A stretch of 23,690 bases of DNA from Streptomyces violaceoruber (GTDB taxonomy: Bacteria > Actinomycetota > Actinomycetes > Streptomycetales > Streptomycetaceae), in contig JODI01000107.1 in the NCBI GenBank assembly GCA_000720805.1, forward strand, positions 1 through 23,690, written 5' to 3'. The notes beneath the pieces were generated by a model. That model worked only from the letters and a program-made list of their open reading frames with translations, was not told where the DNA came from and did not search any database. Shown here in pieces: positions 6,262-14,724 of the stretch (position 1 is the first letter of the stretch; each line of letters opens with the position of its first letter). Position numbers and translations under genes: made by a program.

Positions 6262-8516
6262 GCCGGACGCCTCTGGACACGGTCGAGCACGCGGCCGCGA
6301 CCCCCGACGTCGAGCTGCCCTGGGCCGAACTCGGCCTGAAGAAGGACGAGTACGAGCGGGTCGTGGAGATCCTCGGCCGCCGGCCTACCGGTGCCGAGCT
6401 CGCCATGTACTCGGTCATGTGGTCCGAGCACTGCAGCTACAAGTCCTCCAAGGTGCACCTGCGCCAGTTCGGCGAGAAGGCCCCGCAGTCCGACGCCCTG
6501 CTCGTCGGCATCGGCGAGAACGCGGGCGTCGTGGACGTCGGCCAGGGTTACGCGGTCACCTTCAAGGTCGAGTCGCACAACCACCCCTCCTACGTCGAGC
6601 CCTACCAGGGCGCGGCCACGGGTGTCGGCGGCATCGTCCGCGACATCATCGCGATGGGCGCCCGCCCGGTCGCCGTCGTGGACCCCCTCCGTTTCGGTGC
6701 GGCGGACCACCCCGACACCAAGCGCGTCCTCCCGGGCGTCGTCGCCGGCATCGGCGGCTACGGCAACTGCCTCGGCCTGCCGAACATCGGCGGCGAGGTC
6801 GTCTTCGACGCCTGCTACCAGGGCAACCCGCTGGTCAACGCCGGTGCGATCGGCGTCATGCGGCACGAGGACATCCACCTCGCCAAGGCGTCCGGCGCGG
6901 GCAACAAGGTCATCCTGTACGGGGCCCGCACCGGCGGCGACGGCATCGGCGGCGCCTCGATCCTGGCCTCGGAGACCTTCGACGACGCCAAGCCGTCGAA
7001 GCGTCCGGCCGTGCAGGTCGGCGACCCCTTCCAGGAGAAGCTCCTCATCGAGTGCACCCTGGAGGCCTTCAAGGAGAAGCTGGTCGTCGGCATCCAGGAC
7101 CTGGGCGCGGCGGGCCTGTCCTGCGCCACGTCCGAGCTGGCGTCGAACGGCTCCGGCGGCATGCGCGTGACGCTGGACGACGTACCCCTGCGCGACTCCA
7201 CCCTCTCGCCCGAGGAAATCCTCATGAGCGAGTCGCAGGAACGCATGTGCGCGGTCGTCGAGCCGGAGAAGGTCGACCGGTTCCTGGAGATCTGCGACAA
7301 GTGGGACGTCATCGCCACCGTCATCGGTGAGGTGACCGACGGCGACCGCCTGGAGATCTACTGGCACGGCGGCAAGATCGTCGACGTCGACCCGCGCACG
7401 GTCGCGCACGACGGCCCGGTCTACGAGCGCCCCTACGCCCGCCCGTCCTGGCAGGACGAACTCCAGGCGGACGACGCGGGCCGGCTGCCCCGGCCGACGA
7501 CGTCGGACGAGCTGAAGCAGCAGGTCATCAAGCTGGTGTCGTCCCCCAACCAGGCCTCCAAGAAGTGGATCACCTCCCAGTACGACCACTTCGTGCAGGG
7601 AAACACGGTGCTGGCGCAGCCCGAGGACTCGGGCATGATCCGCATCGACGAGGAGACGGGGCTCGGCGTCGCCATCGCGACGGACGGCAACGGCCGGTAC
7701 GCGAAGCTCGACCCGTACCACGGCGCCCAGCTGGCACTCTCCGAGGCGTACCGCAACGTCGCCACCACCGGTGCCAAGCCGCTCGCCGTCTCCGACTGCC
7801 TGAACTTCGGCTCGCCCGAGGACCCCGCCGTGATGTGGCAGTTCGCGGAGGCCATCCGCGGTCTCGCCGACGCGTGCCAGCAGCTGGGCACCCCGGTGAC
7901 CGGCGGCAACGTCTCCCTCTACAACCAGACGGGCGAGGCGGCCATCCACCCCACCCCGGTGGTCGCGGTCCTCGGTGTCATCGACGACGTGGCCCGCCGC
8001 ACGCCGGTCGCCTTCCAGGAGGAGGGCCAGCTGCTCTACCTCCTCGGCGACACCCGTGAGGAGTTCGGCGGCTCGGCATGGTCCCAGGTGATCCACGACC
8101 ACCTCGGCGGTCTGCCCCCGAAGGTCGACCTGGAGCGCGAGCGCCTGCTCGCCGAGATCCTGATCTCCGCCTCCCGCGACGGCATGATCGACTCCGCGCA
8201 CGACCTGTCCGACGGCGGCCTGATCCAGGCGGTCGTCGAGTCGGCGCTGCTCGGCGGCAAGGGCGCGCGCCTGATCGTCCCGGACGGCCTGGACGCCTTC
8301 ACCCTCCTCTTCTCGGAGTCGGCGGGCCGCGCGGTCGTCGCCGTCCCGCGTTCGGAGGAGCTCCGCTTCAACGACATGTGCGGGGCGCGGGGGCTGCCCG
8401 TCACCCGCATCGGCGTCGTCGACGGCGACACGATCGAGCTCCAGGGCGAGTTCGAACTGTCCCTGGAGGAGCTGCGCAAGGCCCACGAGGAGACGATCCC
8501 GGCGCTGCTGGCGTGA
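6258..8516 (+). CDS. purL: FGAM synthase large subunit PurL (small-type)
   Basis: This 752-residue synthetase subunit uses ATP and PurQ-derived ammonia to turn FGAR into FGAM. The length fits the form that works with separate PurS and PurQ, not the roughly 1300-residue fused enzyme. H58 lies in [11 protein letters not shown] and H108 in [18 protein letters not shown], followed by GGIVRDI. Two tandem AIRS-like halves are visible, the second beginning near residue 440 ([18 protein letters not shown]) and containing [10 protein letters not shown]. The ATG overlaps the purQ stop. An open frame extends upstream but lies within purQ. A long hairpin follows at 8573-8613. Confidence 0.98.
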   Translation: MSRTPLDTVEHAAATPDVELPWAELGLKKDEYERVVEILGRRPTGAELAMYSVMWSEHCSYKSSKVHLRQFGEKAPQSDALLVGIGENAGVVDVGQGYAVTFKVESHNHPSYVEPYQGAATGVGGIVRDIIAMGARPVAVVDPLRFGAADHPDTKRVLPGVVAGIGGYGNCLGLPNIGGEVVFDACYQGNPLVNAGAIGVMRHEDIHLAKASGAGNKVILYGARTGGDGIGGASILASETFDDAKPSKRPAVQVGDPFQEKLLIECTLEAFKEKLVVGIQDLGAAGLSCATSELASNGSGGMRVTLDDVPLRDSTLSPEEILMSESQERMCAVVEPEKVDRFLEICDKWDVIATVIGEVTDGDRLEIYWHGGKIVDVDPRTVAHDGPVYERPYARPSWQDELQADDAGRLPRPTTSDELKQQVIKLVSSPNQASKKWITSQYDHFVQGNTVLAQPEDSGMIRIDEETGLGVAIATDGNGRYAKLDPYHGAQLALSEAYRNVATTGAKPLAVSDCLNFGSPEDPAVMWQFAEAIRGLADACQQLGTPVTGGNVSLYNQTGEAAIHPTPVVAVLGVIDDVARRTPVAFQEEGQLLYLLGDTREEFGGSAWSQVIHDHLGGLPPKVDLERERLLAEILISASRDGMIDSAHDLSDGGLIQAVVESALLGGKGARLIVPDGLDAFTLLFSESAGRAVVAVPRSEELRFNDMCGARGLPVTRIGVVDGDTIELQGEFELSLEELRKAHEETIPALLA

Positions 8517-8572
8517 GCGTGGCCTGAGCGGCCGCAGGGGTGGCCGTACCTCCTGGCCGCAGTCGTACGACG

Positions 8573-8613
8573 GCGAAGCCCCGTCCCGGAGAAGTTCCGG
8601 GGCGGGGCTTCGC
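8573..8613 (+). terminator. Hairpin terminator after purSQL
   Basis: A 16-bp perfect inverted repeat (GCGAAGCCCCGTCCCG and complement) with a 9-nt loop starts 56 nt after the purL stop codon. No T run follows, as is common for Streptomyces terminators. It separates purSQL from the next plus-strand gene. Confidence 0.78.
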
Positions 8614-8719
8614 GCGTCCCACGGCAAACGGCGCGGTCCCGATACGGTGCGGTCCGACCGCCCACCGAGGAGCAGTACGACTGGCAGCGGCACCCCCCAG
8701 TCGCCCTAGGCTGCTCCCC

Positions 8720-9517
8720 ATGCCCCCGGCCAAGAAGCGCGCGCGCACCTATGACCCCGGCAGGATCCGCACCGCGATCCTCACCCAGTTCGGGAACGTC
8801 CGGGACGCCGTCCGCACCCTCGCCCCCGAGCAGCTCAACCTCCCCACCCGGCTCCCTGGCTGGACCGTGCGGGACCTGGCGGCGCACGTGACCATGGCCG
8901 TGGAGACCGTCAGCCGCAACATCGACCGTGACGAGCCCCCGCGCCCCGAGCTCACCCTCCTGGACTGGCCGTTCGCCACCGCGGCCCGGGCCGGCGACAT
9001 CGCCGACGGCACCCGGGACCTCGCCGGGGCCCACCCCGACCTGGACGCCCTGTTCGCCCGTACCGAGGAACGCCTCACCGAGCGCCTCGCCTCCGTCCCC
9101 GGCACCCGCCTGCTCGCCGCCCGCACCGGTGCCATGAGCCTCGACGACTACCTGGTCACCCGTACCGTCGAACTCGTCGTCCACTCCGACGACCTGAACG
9201 CCGCCGTCCCCGCCCTCGACATCCCGTACGACCGTCAGGCCCTCGCCGCGGCCACCCGCCTCCTCGCCGACGCGCTCGCCGTGAAGGCGCCCGGCGGCTC
9301 CACCGAGGTGCGGATCCCGCCGTACGCCGTGGTGCAGTGCGTCGAAGGGCCCCGGCACACCCGTGGCACCCCGCCCAACGTGGTCGAGACCGACCCGCTG
9401 ACCTGGATCCGGCTCGCGACCGGGCGGGTGAGCTGGCAGGACGCGGTCGAGGAGGCGAAGGTCAGCGCGAGCGGGGAGCGGGCGGATCTCGGCGGGCTGC
9501 TGCCCTTGCTGAGCTGA
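8720..9517 (+). CDS. Maleylpyruvate isomerase-like, mycothiol-dependent family protein
   Basis: This 265-residue protein has an N-terminal MDMPI/DinB-like metal-binding four-helix domain (about residues 15-160) and a C-terminal sterol-carrier-like domain (about 165-262). The probable metal triad is present: H56 in TVRDLAAHVT, with E151 and H155 in VELVVHSDDL, the same E-x3-H spacing I recall for mycothiol-dependent maleylpyruvate isomerase. Substrate unknown; the family includes many uncharacterised mycothiol-linked enzymes. The ATG has no visible ribosome site, but TAGGCT at 8707-8712 ends 7 nt upstream, which would give a nearly leaderless transcript. It sits between purL and purF without an obvious purine role. 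Confidence 0.85.
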   Translation: MPPAKKRARTYDPGRIRTAILTQFGNVRDAVRTLAPEQLNLPTRLPGWTVRDLAAHVTMAVETVSRNIDRDEPPRPELTLLDWPFATAARAGDIADGTRDLAGAHPDLDALFARTEERLTERLASVPGTRLLAARTGAMSLDDYLVTRTVELVVHSDDLNAAVPALDIPYDRQALAAATRLLADALAVKAPGGSTEVRIPPYAVVQCVEGPRHTRGTPPNVVETDPLTWIRLATGRVSWQDAVEEAKVSASGERADLGGLLPLLS

Positions 9518-9548
9518 ACCCGCGCCCGGGTGGAACCGATCCCCCCGC

Positions 9549-10043
9549 ATGTCCCGTCGAATCGGCATGTACAGGCAGAAGCAGCGACTGATCACGCCCC
9601 TGGTCACCACGGCCGCCGTGGCCCTCATCCCGCTCGCGGTGGCCTGCGGCAACGAGAAGGCGGACGACGCACCGGCCGGCAGCGACTCGGTCGGCGCCGA
9701 GCGACCCGTCACCGGCGTCCGCTGGAAGATCGACAGCGTCACCGTGGACGGGAGGACGCACCGGGCCGGGCGGGACACCCACCTCACGTTCGACGAGAAG
9801 ACCGGCAAGGCCGGCGGCAGGCTCGGCTGCAACCACGTCAACGCCAAGGCCACCGTCCGCGACGGACATATCACTCTGGGCGCCCCGTCCACCACCCGAA
9901 TGATGTGCGACGCCTCACTCATGGACACCGAAAGGGCCCTGCTGAGTCTGTTCGGCAAGACGCTCAGCTACCGGATCGACGCCAATACGCTGGCCCTGAC
10001 CAGCGAAAACGGAAACACCCTGCGAGCCGTCGCCGTCGAGTGA
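9549..10043 (+). CDS. META/HslJ-domain lipoprotein
   Basis: This 164-residue secreted protein has a lipoprotein signal: basic start, hydrophobic TTAAVALIPLAVA, then C33 as the lipidation site. A low-complexity linker (about 34-53) leads to one META/HslJ domain (about 55-163) with the family hallmarks GVRWKIDSVTVDG, LTFDEKTGKAGGRLGCNHVNA and a METERAL-like MDTERALL. HslJ-type domains are linked to stress or envelope functions but have no defined reaction. I took the first ATG; an alternative at 9567 gives a shorter signal peptide and also lacks a ribosome site. GGTGG lies 13 nt before the first ATG. It is probably anchored on the outer face of the membrane. Confidence 0.87.
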   Translation: MSRRIGMYRQKQRLITPLVTTAAVALIPLAVACGNEKADDAPAGSDSVGAERPVTGVRWKIDSVTVDGRTHRAGRDTHLTFDEKTGKAGGRLGCNHVNAKATVRDGHITLGAPSTTRMMCDASLMDTERALLSLFGKTLSYRIDANTLALTSENGNTLRAVAVE

Positions 10044-10091
10044 TCCATGGGTGTCGCGTATCCCCAATTCGGACCAGTGCGCGATCTCGCC

Positions 10092-10104
10092 TACACTCGG
10101 ATGC
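10092..10104 (+). promoter_or_regulatory. Candidate purF promoter giving a leaderless transcript
   Basis: TACACT (10092-10097) is a good -10. Counting 7 nt places +1 at 10104-10105, on or one base before the purF GTG. A weak -35 TTCGGA (10068-10073) sits 18 nt upstream of it. There is no Shine-Dalgarno sequence before that GTG, which agrees with leaderless translation. Confidence 0.55.
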
Positions 10105-11634
10105 GTGCCACGTGGTGACGGTCGACTCAGTCATGATCTGCTCCCCGGTGAGAAAGGCCCCCAGGACGCTTGCGGCGTCTTCGGTGTCTGGGCTCCGGGC
10201 GAAGAGGTCGCCAAGCTCACTTACTTCGGGCTCTACGCCCTCCAGCATCGAGGCCAGGAATCCGCGGGAATCGCGGTCAGCAACGGCTCCCAGATCCTCG
10301 TCTTCAAGGACATGGGTCTCGTTTCCCAGGTCTTCGACGAGACCTCGCTCGGTTCGCTCCAGGGTCATATCGCGGTCGGTCACGCCCGCTACTCGACCAC
10401 CGGCGCCTCCGTGTGGGAGAACGCCCAGCCGACGTTCCGTGCCACCGCGCACGGCTCCATCGCGCTCGGCCACAACGGCAACCTGGTCAACACGGCGCAG
10501 CTCGCCGAGATGGTCGCCGACCTGCCCAAGGACACCAACGGCCGCTCGACCCGTGTCGCGGCCACCAACGACACCGACCTGCTCACCGCGCTCCTCGCGG
10601 CCCAGGTCGACGCGGACGGCAAGCCGCTGACCATCGAGGAGGCCGCTCCCGTGGTCCTCCCCCAGGTCCAGGGCGCCTTCTCGCTCGTCTTCATGAACGA
10701 GCACACCCTCTACGCCGCCCGTGACCCGCAGGGCATCCGCCCGCTGGTCCTCGGGCGCCTGGAGCGCGGCTGGGTCGTGGCCTCCGAGTCCGCCGCCCTC
10801 GACATCTGCGGCGCGGCCTACGTCCGCGAGATCGAGCCGGGCGAGTTCGTCGCCATCGACGAGAACGGCCTGCGCAGCTCCAGATTCGCGGAAGCGAAGC
10901 CCAAGGGCTGCGTCTTCGAGTACGTCTACCTCGCCCGCCCGGACACCGACATCGCCGGCCGGAACGTGTACCTCTCCCGTGTGGAGATGGGCCGCAAGCT
11001 CGCCAAGGAAGCCCCGGCCGAGGCCGACCTGGTCATAGCGACCCCGGAGTCGGGCACCCCGGCCGCCATCGGCTACGCGGAGGCCTCCGGCATCCCGTTC
11101 GGCGCCGGCCTGGTGAAGAACGCGTACGTCGGACGTACGTTCATCCAGCCCTCCCAGACGATCCGCCAGCTCGGTATCCGGCTGAAGCTGAACCCGCTGA
11201 AGGAAGTCATCAAGGGCAAGCGCCTGGTCGTCGTCGACGACTCGATCGTGCGCGGCAACACCCAGCGCGCCCTGGTCCGGATGCTCCGCGAGGCGGGCGC
11301 CGCCGAGGTCCACATCCGGATCTCCTCCCCGCCCGTGAAGTGGCCCTGCTTCTTCGGCATAGATTTCGCCACCCGCGCCGAGCTCATCGCCAACGGCATG
11401 ACCATCGACGAGATCGGCACCTCGCTCGGCGCCGACTCGCTGGCGTACATCTCCATAGACGGCATGATCGAGGCGACCACCATCGCCAAGCCGAACCTCT
11501 GCCGCGCCTGCTTCGACGGTGAGTACCCGATGGACCTCCCGGACCCCGAGCTGCTCGGCAAGCAGCTCCTGGAGACCGAGCTGGCCGCCGGTCCGGCAGC
11601 CACGGCCGCGGCCGACGCGATCCGCCGTCCGTAA
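10105..11634 (+). CDS. purF: Amidophosphoribosyltransferase PurF
   Basis: This 509-residue enzyme makes 5-phosphoribosylamine from PRPP and glutamine, the first committed step of purine synthesis. It is the Bacillus-like Fe-S type. A 22-residue propeptide precedes C23 (in QDACGVFG), the N-terminal nucleophile after processing. The iron-sulfur ligands are C269, C415, C466 and C469 (the last pair in NLCRACFDG). The PRPP loop VVVDDSIVRGNT is at 375-386. The GTG at 10105 gives the start I recall for Streptomyces PurF; an upstream open extension to 10051 crosses the promoter-like TACACT and is not supported. purM follows after 45 nt, probably on the same transcript. Confidence 0.97.
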   Translation: MPRGDGRLSHDLLPGEKGPQDACGVFGVWAPGEEVAKLTYFGLYALQHRGQESAGIAVSNGSQILVFKDMGLVSQVFDETSLGSLQGHIAVGHARYSTTGASVWENAQPTFRATAHGSIALGHNGNLVNTAQLAEMVADLPKDTNGRSTRVAATNDTDLLTALLAAQVDADGKPLTIEEAAPVVLPQVQGAFSLVFMNEHTLYAARDPQGIRPLVLGRLERGWVVASESAALDICGAAYVREIEPGEFVAIDENGLRSSRFAEAKPKGCVFEYVYLARPDTDIAGRNVYLSRVEMGRKLAKEAPAEADLVIATPESGTPAAIGYAEASGIPFGAGLVKNAYVGRTFIQPSQTIRQLGIRLKLNPLKEVIKGKRLVVVDDSIVRGNTQRALVRMLREAGAAEVHIRISSPPVKWPCFFGIDFATRAELIANGMTIDEIGTSLGADSLAYISIDGMIEATTIAKPNLCRACFDGEYPMDLPDPELLGKQLLETELAAGPAATAAADAIRRP

Positions 11635-11679
11635 TCGGCCCGTTCCACCTGCCGTACGACACGAAGGTTCTCATTAGTC

Positions 11680-12762
11680 ATGTCTGAGACAACTGGTGCC
11701 AGCGACGCAGCGGCGTCTTACAAAACAGCAGGTGTCGACATCGAAGCGGGCGACCGCGCCGTCGAGCTGATGAAGGAGTGGGTGAAGAAGACGCAGCGCC
11801 CCGAGGTCCTCGGCGGCCTCGGCGGTTTCGCCGGCCTCTTCGACGCCTCCGCCCTCAAGAACTACGAGCGCCCCCTGCTCGCCTCCGCCACCGACGGCGT
11901 CGGCACCAAGGTCGACATCGCGCGCCGGCTCGGCGTCTACGACACGATCGGCCATGACCTGGTCGCGATGGTCATGGACGACATCGTGGTGTGCGGGGCC
12001 GAGCCGCTGTTCATGACCGACTACATCTGTGTCGGCAAGGTCCACCCGGAGCGGGTCGCCGCCATCGTCAAGGGCATCGCCGAGGGCTGTGTCCTGGCCG
12101 GCTGCGCTCTGGTCGGCGGTGAGACGGCCGAGCACCCGGGTCTGCTCGGCCCGGACGACTTCGACGTCGCCGGCGCCGGTACGGGCGTGGTGGAGGCCGA
12201 CCGCCTCCTCGGCCCGGATCGCATTCGTACGGGTGACGCGGTGATCGCCCTGGCGGCTTCCGGTCTTCACTCGAACGGGTACTCGCTCGTCCGCCACGTC
12301 CTGCTGAACGAGGCCGGTCTGTCCCTGGACGCGCGGATCGAGGAGTTCGGCCGCACGCTGGGCGAGGAGCTCCTGGAGCCCACCAAGATCTACTCGCTGG
12401 ACTGCCTGGCCCTCACCCGCACCACCGACGTGCACGCCTTCAGCCACGTCACGGGCGGCGGACTCGCCGCCAACCTGGCCCGGGTGATCCCCGACACACT
12501 GCACGCGATCGTCGACCGCTCCACCTGGACCCCGGCCCCCGTCTTCGATCTCGTCGGCAGGACGGGCCGGGTCGAACGCCTGGAGCTGGAGAAGACCCTG
12601 AACATGGGCGTGGGCATGATCGCGATCGTCCCGGCGGAGTCGACGGACGTCGCCCTGGCCACCCTGGCCGACCGTGGGGTCGACGCCTGGGTCGCCGGGG
12701 AGATCACGGACCGCGGCGACCACACGACCGGCGCGGAACTGGTCGGCGACTACGCCGTCTGA
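11680..12762 (+). CDS. purM: Phosphoribosylformylglycinamidine cyclo-ligase PurM
   Basis: This 360-residue AIR synthetase uses ATP to close FGAM, the PurSQL product, into the imidazole ring of AIR. Family motifs are clear: SATDGVGTKVDIA (about 69-81), GHDLVAMVMDDIVVCGAEPLF (91-111), the Gly-rich GGETAEHPG (146-154), and SGLHSNGYSLVR near 193-204. The sequence belongs to the same fold family as each half of PurL. The ATG has only a distant GAAGG upstream, and the 45-nt gap to purF suggests co-transcription. A 12-bp hairpin at 12806-12841 ends the unit and is shared with the convergent DUF3073 gene. Confidence 0.98.
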   Translation: MSETTGASDAAASYKTAGVDIEAGDRAVELMKEWVKKTQRPEVLGGLGGFAGLFDASALKNYERPLLASATDGVGTKVDIARRLGVYDTIGHDLVAMVMDDIVVCGAEPLFMTDYICVGKVHPERVAAIVKGIAEGCVLAGCALVGGETAEHPGLLGPDDFDVAGAGTGVVEADRLLGPDRIRTGDAVIALAASGLHSNGYSLVRHVLLNEAGLSLDARIEEFGRTLGEELLEPTKIYSLDCLALTRTTDVHAFSHVTGGGLAANLARVIPDTLHAIVDRSTWTPAPVFDLVGRTGRVERLELEKTLNMGVGMIAIVPAESTDVALATLADRGVDAWVAGEITDRGDHTTGAELVGDYAV

Positions 12763-12805
12763 TCCCTGCCGTGAAGAGCGACGAAGGCGACGAAGGCAGC
12801 GCAAA

Positions 12806-12841
12806 ACCCGGTCCGGGAGGTGTGACCCACCCGGACCGGGT
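12806..12841. terminator. Bidirectional hairpin between purM and the DUF3073 gene
   Basis: The arms ACCCGGTCCGGG (12806-12817) and CCCGGACCGGGT (12830-12841) are perfectly complementary over 12 bp with a 12-nt loop. There is no T run on either side. Its position between two convergent genes suits a two-way terminator. Confidence 0.75.
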
Positions 12842-12858
12842 CGAGCGCAGCTAGATCG

Positions 12859-13113
12859 TCAAGCCCCGCGGCGTTGCGACGCGGGACCGGACTCGTCGTC
12901 CTCGTCCTCATCGTCGTCGTTGTACAGATCCGCGTACTGGGCGTACGGGTCGTCGTCGTCATCATCGTCCTCGAACGGCTCGCCATTCGGCGGCTGACTC
13001 GAAGTCGAAGCGCCCAGCTCACTGGCCAGACGCGACAGGTCTGTCCCGCCGCTGTTGTACTTCAGCTGGCGGGCGACCTTCGTCTGCTTGGCCTTGGCCC
13101 GGCCGCGCCCCAT
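12859..13113 (-). CDS. DUF3073 family protein, acidic C-terminus
   Basis: This 84-residue actinobacterial conserved protein has no known function. A basic N-terminus (MGRGRAKAKQTKVARQLKYN, nine K/R in 20 residues) is followed by SGGTDLSRLASEL, the conserved core I associate with DUF3073. After that comes a very acidic half with a DDDDDDD run (about 49-55) and DDDEDEDDES (about 66-75). The charge split suggests a nucleic-acid or protein-binding adaptor, but this is only inference. The ATG at 13113 has GAGGGGG 7 nt upstream. The Asp runs are encoded by GAC/GAT triplet repeats that could vary in copy number. A 14-bp palindrome lies about 70 bp upstream. Confidence 0.9.
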   Translation of the reverse strand: MGRGRAKAKQTKVARQLKYNSGGTDLSRLASELGASTSSQPPNGEPFEDDDDDDDPYAQYADLYNDDDEDEDDESGPASQRRGA

Positions 13114-13183
13114 GGCTCGACCCCCTCGGTGACGGGGCTCGACGGCCCCAGAGTCTTGACACGCGTTCATGATCTGGAACGGA

Positions 13184-13197
13184 CTCTCCGCGGAGAG
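13184..13197. promoter_or_regulatory. Perfect 14-bp palindrome upstream of the DUF3073 gene
   Basis: CTCTCCGCGGAGAG is a perfect palindrome, flanked after one mismatch by GG and CC on the two sides, giving a 20-bp imperfect dyad. It sits 71-84 bp upstream of the DUF3073 start and about 210 bp beyond the vdh 3' end. The remaining bases between the two genes (13114-13407) show no coding sequence; a TTGACA at 13156-13161 lies on the plus strand. Confidence 0.45.
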
Positions 13198-13407
13198 ACC
13201 GGTCCGTAGGGCATCCACGGTACCTGAGCCCACGCCCATACGGTACGTCGCCCACCGGACGTGCCCGGACCCAGGACCCTCGGGGTGCCCTGTCCCCGCT
13301 GGTCAACCGCGATTTTAACCACTTCTCGGCAGGCGACCCGCCGACGAACGTGAGAGTTCTCTCTAAGTGTGCGCCGACGGGTACCGGTCAAACCCGAAAG
13401 ACGCCCT

Positions 13408-14502
13408 TCAGCGCGCCCCTCGCCCCTCCGCCATCCGCTGCTCGGCGATCCGGTCGGCCGCCGCGGCCGGCGGAATCCCGTCCGTCTTCGCACGTGCGAA
13501 TATGGCGAGCGTGGTGTCGTAGATCTTCGCCGCCTTCGCCCGGCACCGGTCGAAGTCGAACCCGTGGAGCTCGTCGGCGACCTGGATGACACCGCCGGCG
13601 TTCACCACGTAGTCCGGCGCGTAGAGGATCCCGCGGTCGGCGATGTCCTTCTCGACGCCCGGGTGGGCGAGCTGGTTGTTGGCGGCGCCGCAGACGATCC
13701 GCGCGGTCAGCACGGGCACGGTGACGTCGTTCAGGGCGCCGCCGAGCGCGCACGGGGCGTAGATGTCGAGACCCTCGATCTGGATCAGGCGCTCGGTGTC
13801 GGCGACCACGCCCACGGAGGGGTGCTCGGCGACGATCCGCTCCACGGCTTCCGGCCGTACGTCCGTGATCACGATCTGAGCGCCCTCCGCCAGCAGGTGC
13901 TCCACCAGATGGCGTCCGACCTTGCCGACGCCCGCGATGCCGACCGTGCGGCCGCGCAGTGACGGGTCGCCCCACAGGTGCTGCGCGCAGGCCCGCATGC
14001 CCTGGTAGACGCCGAACGCGGTCAGGACCGAGGAGTCGCCCGCGCCGCCGTTCTCCGGCGACCGGCCCGTCGTCCAGCGGCACTCGCGCGCCACGACGTC
14101 CATGTCGGCGACGTATGTGCCGACGTCGCAGGCGGTGACGTACCGCCCGCCGAGCGAGGCCACGAACCGGCCGTAGGCGAGCAGCAGCTCCTCGGTCTTG
14201 TCCCGTTCCGGGTCCCCGATGATCACGGCCTTGCCGCCGCCGTGGTCCAGACCGGCCATGGCGTTCTTGTACGACATCCCGCGCGCGAGGTTCAGCGCGT
14301 CGGCGACGGCCTCCGCCTCACTGGCGTACGGATAGAAGCGCGTACCGCCGAGCGCGGGGCCCAGGGCGGTGCTGTGGAGGGCGATGACGGCCTTGAGACC
14401 GCTGGCCCGGTCCTGGCAGAGCACGACTTGCTCATGACCGCCCTGCTCCGAGTGGAACAGTGTCTGCAGTACATCAGCAGGTGCGCCGGTTACGTCGGTC
14501 AC
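13408..14502 (-). CDS. vdh: Valine dehydrogenase (Glu/Leu/Phe/Val dehydrogenase family)
   Basis: This 364-residue NAD-dependent amino acid dehydrogenase deaminates branched-chain amino acids, feeding acyl-CoA precursors for growth and polyketides in Streptomyces. The N-terminal catalytic domain has [13 protein letters not shown]79 in MSYKNAMAG and the catalytic lysine K91 in DHGGGKAVI, with D126 in the TACDVGTYV segment. The Rossmann motif GVGKVG is at 191-196. Length and motifs fit Vdh; leucine or phenylalanine dehydrogenase activity cannot be excluded, and the symbol relies on remembered synteny with bldC. The start is GTG with GGAG 8 nt upstream. It is divergent from the gene at 14725 across a 222-bp spacer holding direct repeats. 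Confidence 0.92.
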   Translation of the reverse strand: MTDVTGAPADVLQTLFHSEQGGHEQVVLCQDRASGLKAVIALHSTALGPALGGTRFYPYASEAEAVADALNLARGMSYKNAMAGLDHGGGKAVIIGDPERDKTEELLLAYGRFVASLGGRYVTACDVGTYVADMDVVARECRWTTGRSPENGGAGDSSVLTAFGVYQGMRACAQHLWGDPSLRGRTVGIAGVGKVGRHLVEHLLAEGAQIVITDVRPEAVERIVAEHPSVGVVADTERLIQIEGLDIYAPCALGGALNDVTVPVLTARIVCGAANNQLAHPGVEKDIADRGILYAPDYVVNAGGVIQVADELHGFDFDRCRAKAAKIYDTTLAIFARAKTDGIPPAAAADRIAEQRMAEGRGAR

Positions 14503-14656
14503 GGTGGTGACTCCTGAGTAGGTGCGGCGGGGTGGAGACCAGCTCCCGTGAGGATGGCGGGGGCTGTGAGCACGAGATTAGAGCCTGGGAGCTCCGCGAT
14601 CCGCGCAGTGCTCAGGATCACCCCCTCGCGGAGTACACCCGTGCGACGATTTGCAT

Positions 14657-14699
14657 GGTTTTCCCGCCCGTTCGGGTGCGGGTTTCGCAGGTTTTCCCG
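14657..14699. promoter_or_regulatory. Direct repeats in the vdh/hypothetical divergent spacer
   Basis: GGTTTTCCCG occurs at 14657-14666 and again at 14690-14699, 33 bp apart (about three helical turns). Between them are CCCG-TT-CGGG and GCGGGTTTCGC. A wider inverted repeat, CTCCGCG (14592-14598)/CGCGGAG (14627-14633), lies nearer vdh. Regulator binding is possible but unproven. Confidence 0.35.
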
Positions 14700-14724
14700 G
14701 CAGAGGGCGGGGGAGGGAGCAGGC

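Noticed and set aside
5970..8693. Minus-strand open frame of 907 codons
   Set aside because: Antisense to purQ/purL, whose motifs are complete; composition is the typical shadow pattern rich in V, D, R and G.
8036..9958. Minus-strand open frame of 640 codons
   Set aside because: It spans purL, a terminator hairpin and two other genes in antisense; rich in Ser/Arg/Ala and without domains.
10051..10104. Longer PurF N-terminus
   Set aside because: It would add 18 residues not typical of the family and would place the promoter-like TACACT inside the gene; the propeptide plus C23 arrangement fits the GTG at 10105.
12771..12800. Short GCGACGAAG tandem repeats after purM
   Set aside because: Only two to three imperfect units of 9 bp; likely trivial.
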